The position numbers and the translations under genes were made by a program. From assembly GCF_001434315.1 (NCBI RefSeq), contig NZ_AZFE01000031.1, forward strand, positions 1 through 64,000: DNA of 64,000 nt, written 5' to 3'. Below the pieces are notes generated by a model. That model was not told the origin of the DNA, ran no database searches, and saw only the letters and a list, made by a program, of their open reading frames with translations. This stretch comes from Paucilactobacillus oligofermentans DSM 15707 = LMG 22743. GTDB taxonomy: Bacteria; Bacillota; Bacilli; Lactobacillales; Lactobacillaceae. Below are positions 17,396 through 26,671 of this stretch, piece after piece; position 1 is the stretch's first letter; each line of letters opens with the position of its first letter.

Positions 17396-19318
17396 TTAAA
17401 CATTAATTAATTTATATATTCTCCAACCATGAGAATCGATATTTGAAACCTGTTTAAAGGTTAACTTAGAATCATTAAAACTAGTTAAATCTACCTGAGT
17501 ACAAATATAATTAATTTTCATTTGTAATAAATCAGAAGTATTCATAAAGATCGTAAAATTATCAGGTGCATTTAAGGTAAAACTAGTTTCACCCTTAGTT
17601 ACTTCAACTTGAACATGCGCATATCTATTATATATATCAATATTTTTTTGTTTTGGGTCAAGCTGTTTCCATGTCTTCATATTAGGATAAAAATCAACTG
17701 AATTAAATGTTTTTACGCCTAAAGCTGGCAGGTAATTGTACGACTGTCCCGAACCAATCCATCGTGCATTGGGATTAGATTTACGTATACTACTTACTTC
17801 ATGAGCAACTTGTGTTTTCGTAATTGCCCCTACACCGATATTAATCGGATTAACGAAGATTCCACCAACAATAATTAGCATTAACATTAAGGGATAAAAT
17901 AGTTTACGTATTTTTTTATACAACAGTGTAAATACTAATAATGCAAAAAATACAATAGTTAGATATTTACCTTTAGGTCCAAAATATGATGCTAACGACG
18001 ATGAAGAAATTACAAAGTAATATATACCACCCATCAATGTAGTAACAATTAACGATAATTTCAATCCAAATCCCTTACCTGTTAACAATTTGCTAATAAA
18101 CCAAATCGAAGCCAACATTCCAAAGAAATTCATACAAATTATTGAACGACTTGAAGTAACATAGCTAAGTAATGTCATTTTTGCAATGGACTCTGGGAAA
18201 GATACAAATGACCAGATTAAGAAAATCACTGGACTAACAATTAATCCAAGCCCAATCCAATCAATTTTTTTATTTTTGAACATCAACCATGGACTTAAAA
18301 CTAAGACTACTGGCAAGAAATTAAAATAATTGCTCACTTCACAATTATTGGAAAAATTTATATCTCTAAATGGAATTAACCAATTAGATAGATATCCAAA
18401 CATATCCATCAAGGTGGCGCCACCACCAAGACTAACACGGTGCCCAGGATAAGCAGTATTCATTAATAATTTCAGATCATTTTTTGAAATTAAATATACA
18501 TGAATTAACACCATTAAAATTATCAGCACACTCACAAAAATACTAATGAAATCGAATTTTTTTAATTTAATTGATTTCCAATATTTTTTAATTGTAACCA
18601 CAAACATAATAATTAAAAAATAGGCCATCGGTACTTGAATGGCAGGATATATAACTAAAACAAATCCAATACTACTTGATACAAAAAGTGAAAGTAACCC
18701 GATTTTTTTAAATTTACTGTTATCACCAACTAAGTAATTCATGTAACTAACAAAAATAGCTAGCGTAAAGAATGCTAAATCACCTACATGTTGCATGAAC
18801 CACCACTGAATTGCCGGTGATAGAGTAATCCATAAACTTCCTAAAAGAGCTAAATATTTCTTTTTATGCGTAATTATTAAGCATGTTTCAAACGAAATTA
18901 ATAGTAGTCCAATTACTTTTGTTCCCCAATACCAAGACAATGCACGATCGGGTTTTAAAAATAGAAAGCCCCAATTAAATGGTTTTCCAATAATCGAAAT
19001 ATCTTTAACTGGCGCATTATATTGTAAAATCATATTTTGCCCGTCATTAGAAATATTACTATTATGCACCTTAAAATCATCATAATATTGTGCTAAAGCT
19101 AATGGCGTTTGAACTTTCCATTCGTCACTTCTAACCGTTCTTGTTTGACCTGATATTTGCGTATTATTACTAGAAAACACATCTTGCCAAGCATTGATTG
19201 AAGACCCATTAATTTTAAAAACGACAATTATAATTATCGCAAATATTCCAATTATAAATCTAAATCTTATTAAGCTGTCTAAAACTTTTTTTAGGATATT
19301 TTGTAATTGTACTAGCAT
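17396..19318 (-). CDS. Large polytopic membrane protein, GT-C-like
   Basis: A 640-residue protein with an N-terminal helix, an extracellular first loop with the acidic motif RTVRSDEW (60-67), about a dozen further helices and a C-terminal soluble tail of about 110 residues. This layout (acidic residues in the first external loop, many helices, external C-terminal domain) is that of GT-C glycosyltransferases that use polyprenyl-phosphate sugars. I do not recognise a characterised family member. It follows the AI-2E transporter gene by 23 bp and ends the prfC operon. Function in surface polymer glycosylation is inference. Confidence 0.65.
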   Translation of the reverse strand: MLVQLQNILKKVLDSLIRFRFIIGIFAIIIIVVFKINGSSINAWQDVFSSNNTQISGQTRTVRSDEWKVQTPLALAQYYDDFKVHNSNISNDGQNMILQYNAPVKDISIIGKPFNWGFLFLKPDRALSWYWGTKVIGLLLISFETCLIITHKKKYLALLGSLWITLSPAIQWWFMQHVGDLAFFTLAIFVSYMNYLVGDNSKFKKIGLLSLFVSSSIGFVLVIYPAIQVPMAYFLIIMFVVTIKKYWKSIKLKKFDFISIFVSVLIILMVLIHVYLISKNDLKLLMNTAYPGHRVSLGGGATLMDMFGYLSNWLIPFRDINFSNNCEVSNYFNFLPVVLVLSPWLMFKNKKIDWIGLGLIVSPVIFLIWSFVSFPESIAKMTLLSYVTSSRSIICMNFFGMLASIWFISKLLTGKGFGLKLSLIVTTLMGGIYYFVISSSSLASYFGPKGKYLTIVFFALLVFTLLYKKIRKLFYPLMLMLIIVGGIFVNPINIGVGAITKTQVAHEVSSIRKSNPNARWIGSGQSYNYLPALGVKTFNSVDFYPNMKTWKQLDPKQKNIDIYNRYAHVQVEVTKGETSFTLNAPDNFTIFMNTSDLLQMKINYICTQVDLTSFNDSKLTFKQVSNIDSHGWRIYKLINV

Positions 19319-19341
19319 GAATATTTTAAATCCCTTTTAAA

Positions 19342-20439
19342 CTATGACTTATCTAAATTATAAATATCCCAAAAATATATAACAATTGTTCTAACAACTG
19401 CATAAAATGGAATACATAAAATCATCCCAGCAATCCCTGCAATATTACCTGCTGCAAGTAATAACACAATGATTGTTAACGGGTGAATGTTCAGACTCTT
19501 ACCAATAATATTAGGATAAATAATATTCCCATCAACTTGCTGTACGATAATTACAATAATAATAACCCAAATAATTTTATCTTGCGCCATTGTTAACGAT
19601 ACAATCAAAGCTGGTGCGATTCCAATATAGGGACCAATATATGGAATAATATTTGCTATTCCAGCAATAATTCCCAAAACAACCCCTAGTGGTTGACCAA
19701 TGATTAAATACCCAATAGTAGTAAATACTGCAACAAATAAACACTCAATTACCTGTCCAGAAATGTAAGAAGATAATGTAGCACTCATTTTTTGCAGTAA
19801 TCCACTAACTTCTTCACTGCGTTTTCCTGGTGCCATTTTTTGAATGCTTGGAATTAATTTCTGACCATCTTTAAGCATGTAAAACAGCATCACGGGAACC
19901 GTAATTGCAATTATAGTCACACTAGTAATTGTACTAATAATTGTTCCTAAACTTTTTGATAATCCGGTTAAGAACGTTTCAGCATAGGTACCAATTTGTG
20001 AATCAATTTTACTTAAATAAGTTCCAACATCAATATGTTTAAAAATCTGTGAATGGCTAATTTTATTAACCACCGTATTCATTTGACTAGCGGTATCAGG
20101 AATTGCCTTAACTAATGATGTGAATTCGCTAATAATGGTTGGAACTAACAACGCAATTCCACCCACTACAATTAATACCAATACTAAAACGATAAATAAA
20201 CTAGCAAAGCTTCGATTCAGACCAATTCTCTTATACTTTAATTTTGATAATTTTGTTACAAGTGGATTTAACATATAAAATAAAAATCCAGATATCACAA
20301 ATGGTACAAAAACCACTGACACGAATGTGAACAGTGGTTCAAAAACAAATTTAATTTTAGTACAAACAAAAATTAAGGCAGCGACTGCCAATAATTCAAT
20401 TGTCCAAAAAAACATTTTATTTTCTTTTATATTTTTCAA
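19342..20439 (-). CDS. AI-2E family (PerM-like) transporter
   Basis: A 365-residue membrane protein of the AI-2E/PerM family. It has the usual two N-terminal helices, a long helix-rich middle region (about 100-155) and a C-terminal helix cluster including PLGVVLGIIAGIANIIPYIGPYIG and QQVDGNIIYPNIIGKSLNIHP, the family signature. Members include the quorum-signal exporter TqsA and Na+/H+ antiporters, so the substrate cannot be told. The frame opens at 20454 with TTG, but the TTG at 20439 lies behind GGGGGGAG and is preferred. It starts 23 bp after prfC. Confidence 0.88.
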   Translation of the reverse strand: MKNIKENKMFFWTIELLAVAALIFVCTKIKFVFEPLFTFVSVVFVPFVISGFLFYMLNPLVTKLSKLKYKRIGLNRSFASLFIVLVLVLIVVGGIALLVPTIISEFTSLVKAIPDTASQMNTVVNKISHSQIFKHIDVGTYLSKIDSQIGTYAETFLTGLSKSLGTIISTITSVTIIAITVPVMLFYMLKDGQKLIPSIQKMAPGKRSEEVSGLLQKMSATLSSYISGQVIECLFVAVFTTIGYLIIGQPLGVVLGIIAGIANIIPYIGPYIGIAPALIVSLTMAQDKIIWVIIIVIIVQQVDGNIIYPNIIGKSLNIHPLTIIVLLLAAGNIAGIAGMILCIPFYAVVRTIVIYFWDIYNLDKS

Positions 20440-20462
20440 TCGAACTCCCCCCAATATTTAAA

Positions 20463-22040
20463 TTACAATTTAGACGTTAGTTCAACATCAGGATACTTTC
20501 CTTTAAACCAGTTTTCTGCAAACTTGTTTTCAAATAAGAACAGTGGTGCATCTTGACGATCTTTAACCAATAAATTACGTGTTGACGCCATTTTTTCGTC
20601 TAGTTGATCCGGATTAATCCAACGAGCGGTTTTATGTCCTAATGATTCCATTACAATCTCAGAATTATATTCATTCAACATTCTAAATTGGAAAACTTCA
20701 AATTGAAGCTGACCAACTGCACCTAAAATATATTCATTACTATTGTAACTTCTATATAATTGAATGGCACCTTCTTGAACAAGTTGCTCAATTCCTTTAT
20801 GGAAAGACTTTTGCTTCATAACATTTTTAGCCATTACTCGAACAAATAATTCTGGTGTAAATTGTGGGAGCTTTTCAAATTCAACTTTATTTTTACCTGA
20901 GTAAATTGAATCTCCAATTTGGAAATTACCAGTATCATACAGACCGATAATATCTCCGGCTACAGCAGTCTCAACAATTTCACGACTATCAGCCATAAAC
21001 TGGGTAGAATTTGAAAGCCTAATCCCTTTACCGGTTCTGCCTAATGTAACATCCATTCCGCGATCAAACTCACCTGAACAAATTCTTACAAATGCAATTC
21101 GATCTCGATGCTGTGGATTCATATTAGCCTGAATCTTAAAAATAAATCCTGAAAATACAGTATCATTTGCTTTAATAATAGATTCATCTAAAGTTTTATG
21201 ATTACTTGGTTTAGGTGCATAATTTAAATATGTTTGAAGAAATGTTTCGACCCCAAAATTAGTTAAAGCTGATCCAAAGAATACTGGTGTTAAATCACCA
21301 GTAGCAATTTTATCTTCATCTAAACTATTTCCAGCGGCTTCAATTAATTCCACTTCATCTAATGTTTCTTGCCAGATACTATCTTGACGTAACGGATGAT
21401 CTGCAGGTATTTGTCCATCCTTATCTAATTGGATATATGGATTATTTTCATCTTCGGGATGTGTTAAAGCTACACGGTGATTATAGCGATCATAAAGTCC
21501 CTTTAGTCCACGACCCATTCCAATTGGCCAATTCATTGGATATGTTTCAACACCCAGAACATCTTCAACCTCAGATAGTAAATCCAAGGGTTCTCTTGCA
21601 TCACGATCAAACTTGTTCATGAAGGTGAATATTGGAATTCCACGCATTTTACAAATTTGAAATAGCTTTTTAGTTTGTGGTTCAATCCCTTTAGCTGCAT
21701 CAATAACCATGACAGCAGAATCAACGGCCATTAGAGTTCGATAAGTATCTTCAGAAAAATCTTCATGTCCAGGGGTATCCAAGATATTAATTCGCTTACC
21801 GTCGTAATCAAATTGCATCACTGAACTAGTAACTGAAATTCCACGTTTTTTTTCAATTTCCATCCAATCTGATTTGGCAAACGTTCCAGATTTTTTAGCT
21901 TTAACAGTCCCAGCTTCACGTACAACTCCACCAAATAAGAGCATTTGTTCTGTAATTGTTGTTTTACCAGCATCCGGATGAGAAATAATGGCAAACGTTC
22001 TTCGCTTATTTACTTCATTTGCTAATTCAGCATTATTCAT
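20463..22040 (-). CDS. prfC: Peptide chain release factor 3
   Basis: A 525-residue translational GTPase that recycles RF1/RF2 from the ribosome after termination. The GTPase motifs are SHPDAGKTT (about 20-28), the [10 protein letters not shown] switch I, DTPGHEDF (G3) and NKFDR (G4). The domain order and length match bacterial RF3 and differ from EF-G, which is about 690 residues. ATG follows AAGAGGACA. First gene of a three-gene transcript with two membrane protein genes. Confidence 0.96.
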   Translation of the reverse strand: MNNAELANEVNKRRTFAIISHPDAGKTTITEQMLLFGGVVREAGTVKAKKSGTFAKSDWMEIEKKRGISVTSSVMQFDYDGKRINILDTPGHEDFSEDTYRTLMAVDSAVMVIDAAKGIEPQTKKLFQICKMRGIPIFTFMNKFDRDAREPLDLLSEVEDVLGVETYPMNWPIGMGRGLKGLYDRYNHRVALTHPEDENNPYIQLDKDGQIPADHPLRQDSIWQETLDEVELIEAAGNSLDEDKIATGDLTPVFFGSALTNFGVETFLQTYLNYAPKPSNHKTLDESIIKANDTVFSGFIFKIQANMNPQHRDRIAFVRICSGEFDRGMDVTLGRTGKGIRLSNSTQFMADSREIVETAVAGDIIGLYDTGNFQIGDSIYSGKNKVEFEKLPQFTPELFVRVMAKNVMKQKSFHKGIEQLVQEGAIQLYRSYNSNEYILGAVGQLQFEVFQFRMLNEYNSEIVMESLGHKTARWINPDQLDEKMASTRNLLVKDRQDAPLFLFENKFAENWFKGKYPDVELTSKL

Positions 22041-22167
22041 TTATTTTATGTCCTCTTTCAAAAAATCATTCCTTCTAATTTTAATATAGATAACGATTAA
22101 AGTCTATGTAAAACAAAATTTGAAATTAATATTTAAGCCAATAAATAATCATTTATATTTTTAAAAT

Positions 22168-22222
22168 AAAAAATCTCCATAAACATTAGACAGTAACTAA
22201 TTCTGCCTAAATTCATAGAGAT
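22168..22222 (-). terminator. Terminator after the 401-residue membrane protein gene
   Basis: A long imperfect hairpin on the minus strand (ATCTCTATGAATTTAGGCAG with CTGTCTAATGTTTATGGAGAT) followed by TTTTTTATTTT. Confidence 0.75.
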
Positions 22223-22229
22223 ATTCTAT

Positions 22230-23435
22230 TTATTTACTAAATTTTTGTTTAACTTGATTCCAGTCAATACACGTTATTGCAAAACAAAGGATACCAAATA
22301 CTGTTATTGCTTGAGATCTAAAAGTCATCCAATAATGGACTTGTGAATGATTTCCTAGTACCAAATACCAAATATATGGGAAAGTTGATACTATCAAAAT
22401 TGGTGATGCTTTAAGAATTGTTTTAAATTGTTTTTTAAAACAAATGAATAATAATAACCAAATAATAAAAATAAAAGCTAAAATAGCAAGGAACTGTTTT
22501 GAAAAAACCAACTGCATATTTTCTTTCAACATAAATGATCTATTTAATACTGGATTGTTGTTTGAAATTGCAGTATCTCCTGATCCTTCAGTTCTTAAAA
22601 CAATCGCATTAAAAGCATCTAAAATAACATTCTTTTTTAAAATTGCAGAAGCAATAATCCATTTGCTGAACCAAGTTATCCCGTATCCAAGTGACCAACC
22701 AATACCTGACTGTAAGATTTGCTTACAGCTTTCAAAAAAGCTTTGGTTATATCTTTTTTCTTTTAAATTAAGTAATAATACAACAATTAACGGTATTCCT
22801 AATGTAATAATTGGATACGTCAATAAATCTAAAAAATTAGTTATTGAACCAATTGCTCCAAATAAAGCCAAATTTTTATGTAACTTTTTATTAGTTAGTA
22901 AATAGATAATGCTAAAGTTTAAAATATAAAACAAGCTTGAATACTGTAAACAAAACGGAATCACCATAAAAGATATACTACACATTGCAACAGCAAATGA
23001 CAATCCTACAAGAGTTGATATTTTTTTAGCTAATAAATGAACAACAAATGCAAAAATTAGTAACATAAAAAACATATTAAAATATCTAATTGATGATAAA
23101 GAAAAAAGCATTAATATTGGCCTAAGTATAACTAAGTACCCATGCCAATATCTACTATATCCATCTATCGACATCCCTGCTTTAATAGGATTACTTTGAT
23201 CTTTTTTTGCTGCATTAATCATAAAATTATCTGTATAATTATCAATTTTAGAAGCTGACTTGGCGACTGTATCAAATATCTCTGGATATACTCCTTCGCT
23301 AGCAATTAATGTTGAGCTTTCACTAACATTATTTTTAACCATATTATTATTAGGTATCATTACTACAGTCATGAGTACAAAGTAGCTAACTAATAATAAT
23401 GAAATTACCTTAAAAAAACTTTTAATTGAATTCAA
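22230..23435 (-). CDS. Polytopic membrane protein of unknown function, GT-C-like layout
   Basis: A 401-residue protein with one N-terminal helix, a first external loop of about 75 residues and roughly nine more helices. The loop ends in GYSRYWHGYLVILRP (92-106), which recalls the amphipathic segments of GT-C transferases and of O-acetyl or teichoic acid modification proteins. I do not recognise the family. It starts with TTG at 23435 behind AAGGATGA. It is a single gene, with terminators on both sides, next to the LCP ligase gene. A role in surface polymer modification is inferred from neighbours only. Confidence 0.6.
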   Translation of the reverse strand: MNSIKSFFKVISLLLVSYFVLMTVVMIPNNNMVKNNVSESSTLIASEGVYPEIFDTVAKSASKIDNYTDNFMINAAKKDQSNPIKAGMSIDGYSRYWHGYLVILRPILMLFSLSSIRYFNMFFMLLIFAFVVHLLAKKISTLVGLSFAVAMCSISFMVIPFCLQYSSLFYILNFSIIYLLTNKKLHKNLALFGAIGSITNFLDLLTYPIITLGIPLIVVLLLNLKEKRYNQSFFESCKQILQSGIGWSLGYGITWFSKWIIASAILKKNVILDAFNAIVLRTEGSGDTAISNNNPVLNRSFMLKENMQLVFSKQFLAILAFIFIIWLLLFICFKKQFKTILKASPILIVSTFPYIWYLVLGNHSQVHYWMTFRSQAITVFGILCFAITCIDWNQVKQKFSK

Positions 23436-23552
23436 CTTATAATCATCCTTTTTATCATATTAAATATATAATTCTTGAAAGTAACTAATGCTATAATTAT
23501 AACCAACATCACATCCTTTTACTTACTAAATTATAAATAAATTTTATTATAC

Positions 23553-23596
23553 AAAAAGCTGCTAATTTTCATTTATGAAAACTAGCAGCTTTTTTA
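23553..23596 (-). terminator. Terminator of the LCP gene
   Basis: Minus strand: AAAAGCTGCTAGTTTTCAT pairs with ATGAAAATTAGCAGCTTTT, with a T-run after it. Confidence 0.9.
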
Positions 23597-23606
23597 AACT
23601 TAATTA

Positions 23607-24716
23607 TTAATAGTAACTATCTGTACTATTTGAAGAGCTACTGTAACCACTACCTGGGGAGTTATATGAAGCTCCATTAGGAAGTACAAAAGTTACATTA
23701 TTATAACCATCAAAATTGGTCTGCGCATTATACATTTTAGTTTCATAATTAGTTACAGTTGTAGCTTCAAGACCTTGAGCTTTTTTAATCAACTTAGAAA
23801 CACGATTAATTTCTTTAGTTGATGCAATTTGGAAAGAAGTTCCTTCGATAGTTGCATTTTCACCTTGGAATTGATTAGTAACAACATTATTCATTGCTGT
23901 ATGATAATTAGCATATAACGTTGCGATACTATTAATCGGAACATCTGTTTTTAATCCATCTTTAGCAACATCTAGCAACTTATTAATTGCTGTTACTGAG
24001 CTTGCTGACTTGAATTTTTTAATAACAGCCTTCATAACTTGTTGTTGTCGTTTTTGACGTCCGTAATCATTATTAGGATCATCATAACGCATACGTGAAT
24101 ATTTTAAAGCATTGGCTCCGTTTAAGGTTTGTTTCCCTTTAGGGAATGTATGACCTTCATAGGTGAATGCAAATGGATTATTAACAGTTACACCACCAAC
24201 AGCATCAACAACTTTTTCAAGTGCTCCCATATCAACATTTGCATAATAATCAATCTTAATATCTAATAACTCAGCAACTGCAGCTTTAGTCTTTTTAATC
24301 CCACCAATTGAATAAGCAGCATTAATTTTAACGTAATCGTCACCATCATCTGTCTTTAATTTAACCAACGTATCCCGCGGAATACTGGTAAATGTAATTG
24401 TTTCTTTCTTAGGATTAATAGTTGCAACTTCAAGTGTATCTGTATTTCCAACACCATAAGTAGTCTTATTTCTACCAATTGCTCCTGAATCAATCCCCGT
24501 AATTAAAACATTAACTGCTTTACCATCTCGTAGCTTTTTACTTACTTTAGTTGAACTGTTACCAAAAATCCCCTCAGCAGTCTGATGAATTTTGTAGTAC
24601 TCATAACCACCAACTGATAACAGTACAAGTGCCACAATTATTGTAATCCATCGTCCCCAATGCCGCTTACGTCGTGGTGCTCGATGACGTGAGGTTCTAG
24701 TTTCTTCTTCATCCAT
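23607..24716 (-). CDS. LytR-CpsA-Psr (LCP) family cell wall polymer ligase
   Basis: A 369-residue type II membrane protein. Basic N-terminus (TSRHRAPRRKRHWGR), one helix at about 24-44, then the LCP catalytic domain with VLITGIDSGA, the Asp/Arg pyrophosphate-binding motifs TDTLEVATIN and FTSIPRDTLV, GKQTLNGANALKYSRMRYDD and a final R-Q-rich segment. The C-terminus is Ser/Asn/Tyr-rich. LCP proteins transfer undecaprenyl-linked teichoic acid or capsule to peptidoglycan outside the membrane. It lies at the edge of the polysaccharide region beside tagD (divergent), which fits attachment of teichoic acid or capsule. Confidence 0.93.
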   Translation of the reverse strand: MDEEETRTSRHRAPRRKRHWGRWITIIVALVLLSVGGYEYYKIHQTAEGIFGNSSTKVSKKLRDGKAVNVLITGIDSGAIGRNKTTYGVGNTDTLEVATINPKKETITFTSIPRDTLVKLKTDDGDDYVKINAAYSIGGIKKTKAAVAELLDIKIDYYANVDMGALEKVVDAVGGVTVNNPFAFTYEGHTFPKGKQTLNGANALKYSRMRYDDPNNDYGRQKRQQQVMKAVIKKFKSASSVTAINKLLDVAKDGLKTDVPINSIATLYANYHTAMNNVVTNQFQGENATIEGTSFQIASTKEINRVSKLIKKAQGLEATTVTNYETKMYNAQTNFDGYNNVTFVLPNGASYNSPGSGYSSSSNSTDSYY

Positions 24717-24895
24717 GATTTATCCTCAATATTCTATAATTAACTTACACAACGTTATCATTGTATTCACTAAATCGTCAAACAAAACACAAGATTTTAA
24801 TACTTTTGTAAACTTTAAAACAAGACATTTATAATCACTTATTAATAAAAATATGGTAGTCTATTACTTAATATATCGTGAAAGGACTGACGTAA

Positions 24896-25285
24896 ATGAA
24901 AACAGTATTAACTTATGGAACGTTTGATTTATTGCACAAAGGACATGTAAAAATATTGGAACGAGCCGCTTCAATGGGTGATCGCTTAATTGTCGGTCTT
25001 TCTACTGACGAGTTCAATATTAATCAAAAAGGAAAACGTGCATATACTAATTTTGAAGATCGAAAATATATGTTGGAAGCAATTAAATATGTCGATTTAG
25101 TAATTCCAGAAAATAATTGGAATCAAAAAATTCATGACATACAAAAATATGATGTCGATATTTTTGTAATCGGAAATGATTGGGCTGGGAAATTCGATAA
25201 CTTAAAAGAATACGTAGATGTTATTTATCTTGAACGAACAGATGGCATTTCAACTACCCAAATTAAACATGATTTATCTGAATAA
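24896..25285 (+). CDS. tagD: Glycerol-3-phosphate cytidylyltransferase
   Basis: A 129-residue cytosolic nucleotidyltransferase that makes CDP-glycerol from CTP and glycerol 3-phosphate for poly(glycerol phosphate) wall teichoic acid. It shows YGTFDLLHKGHVKIL with the HxGH motif (His14, His17), the GNDWAGKFDNL segment and the RTDGISTT signature near residue 115. Length is exactly that of TagD/TarD. It is divergent from the LCP gene, and its ATG follows GAAAGGACTGACGTAA. No other tag gene is in the window. Confidence 0.96.
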   Translation: MKTVLTYGTFDLLHKGHVKILERAASMGDRLIVGLSTDEFNINQKGKRAYTNFEDRKYMLEAIKYVDLVIPENNWNQKIHDIQKYDVDIFVIGNDWAGKFDNLKEYVDVIYLERTDGISTTQIKHDLSE

Positions 25286-25301
25286 AAGCTTAAATCAGTT
25301 A

Positions 25302-26270
25302 CTATTCTTTATATTTTTTGCTATTAAGTATATTCAACTTTTGAAAAATAACGTTTTGTAGTCTAAATTCAAACTCACGTTTTTCTTTTTGAACGATGGA
25401 ATCTAAAATCAATCCACATGAAATTAATAAAATACCTGTTAACAATAAAAATCCATCCACAATCAAGGTTGGAATTTTTTCTACTATTCCAGTATTCAAA
25501 TATGGTAACCAAACACTCGGAATAAATGAAATAATTGAAATTGCAATTAGAATTGCTGCGATAATTGAAAACAACTTAAATGGATGGTAATTTTTGAATA
25601 ATTTAAAGATAGTCGTTAATACTTTAAAGCCATCTGAGAAAGTATCAAGTTTAGATTCACTACCTTCAGGTCGATCACGATAAGTAATGATTTCATTATC
25701 CACTTGCATATTATTTTCAATTGCCAAAATGCTCATCTCAGTTTCAATTTCAAACCCCTTGGATAAAACTGGATAGGTTTTAACGAAGCGATAACTAAAT
25801 GCCCGATAACCGGTCATAATATCTCGAATATCATTTTTAAAGAATACATTGATACTCTTTCTAACTAGCTTATTTCCAAATCCATGACCAAATCGCTTGT
25901 TCTCTTCAAAATAACTTGAAGATAATCGATCACCAACAACCATATCTGAATTTTGATTCAAAACCTTTTCAACCATACTTGGAATATTTTCAACTGGATA
26001 AGTATCGTCACCATCAATCATGATATAGCAATTTGCATCAATTTCTTGAAACATTCTTCTAATAACATTACCTTTACCTTGTCGATATTCATGTCGAATG
26101 ACTGCTCCGGCTTCTTCAGCTAGTACAACTGTATTGTCATTAGAATTATTATCATACACATAGACATACGAATTACTGATGCCTTTTAAACTATTCAAAC
26201 AATCCTTAACAACCTTGCTAATCGTTTTTTCTTCATTATAGACTGGTATTAAAATTGCTACGTTATCCAT
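25302..26270 (-). CDS. GT2 glycosyltransferase with C-terminal membrane helices (polyprenyl-phosphate sugar synthase type)
   Basis: A 322-residue protein. The GT-A domain has VAILIPVYNEEKTI, the DNNSNDNT turn and the metal-binding MIDGDDTYP; the TGYRAFSYRF segment is typical of DPM1-like enzymes that load a sugar on undecaprenyl phosphate. Two hydrophobic helices (about 237-257 and 270-291) follow, as in CsbB/GtrB-type enzymes. It is the last gene of the polysaccharide transcript and converges with tagD. The likely product is Und-P-hexose for a GT-C partner. Candidate partners are the membrane proteins at 17396 and 22230; that pairing is inference. Confidence 0.8.
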   Translation of the reverse strand: MDNVAILIPVYNEEKTISKVVKDCLNSLKGISNSYVYVYDNNSNDNTVVLAEEAGAVIRHEYRQGKGNVIRRMFQEIDANCYIMIDGDDTYPVENIPSMVEKVLNQNSDMVVGDRLSSSYFEENKRFGHGFGNKLVRKSINVFFKNDIRDIMTGYRAFSYRFVKTYPVLSKGFEIETEMSILAIENNMQVDNEIITYRDRPEGSESKLDTFSDGFKVLTTIFKLFKNYHPFKLFSIIAAILIAISIISFIPSVWLPYLNTGIVEKIPTLIVDGFLLLTGILLISCGLILDSIVQKEKREFEFRLQNVIFQKLNILNSKKYKE

Positions 26271-26293
26271 TACTTACCCCTACTGTGACCATA

Positions 26294-26671
26294 CTAATTT
26301 CTTGTCAAATGTACTCGAATATAATTACTCTTTTCATGCTTTTTCTTAGTTGATTCAATATCATAAACAGCTTTTTTTACATTTTTTTTGACTTTGATAG
26401 TTGCTTTAAAATTACCTTTAGCATCAGCTTTAACCTTAAAGTCTTTATAATTTTTTTGATTTTCTAATATGAGTTTAGCTTTTTTAGTGGTCTTACCCTC
26501 AATGATGATTTTATTACCACTAAATTTACGATAAATATCTCCAGAATCGCTAACTTGATCACTGTTCTTAGCTGATATCAATAATTTTACAGCATCAGCT
26601 TTAACAACTAACACAGACGATACACTAACGAAACAAACCATCATCAAAAATAATGCAATCTTTTTAGTCAA
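26294..26671 (-). CDS. Small secreted Lys-rich protein of unknown function
   Basis: About 125 residues: a signal peptide (MTKKIALFLMM.. to VVKADA) followed by a Lys-rich beta-type domain with ISAKNSDQVSD, KIIIEGKTTKKAKLIL and GNFKATIKVKKN, which looks like an Ig-like or bacterial surface fold with a turn pattern (DAKGNFKAT) like that of Big_6-type domains. No anchor. Only non-ATG starts exist: TTG at 26671 gives the cleanest signal peptide and GTG at 26680 is the alternative. Both overlap the end of the upstream glycosyltransferase gene (stop at 26664). Sitting inside the polysaccharide operon, it may help export or bind the polymer; that is inference. Confidence 0.65.
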   Translation of the reverse strand: MTKKIALFLMMVCFVSVSSVLVVKADAVKLLISAKNSDQVSDSGDIYRKFSGNKIIIEGKTTKKAKLILENQKNYKDFKVKADAKGNFKATIKVKKNVKKAVYDIESTKKKHEKSNYIRVHLTRN

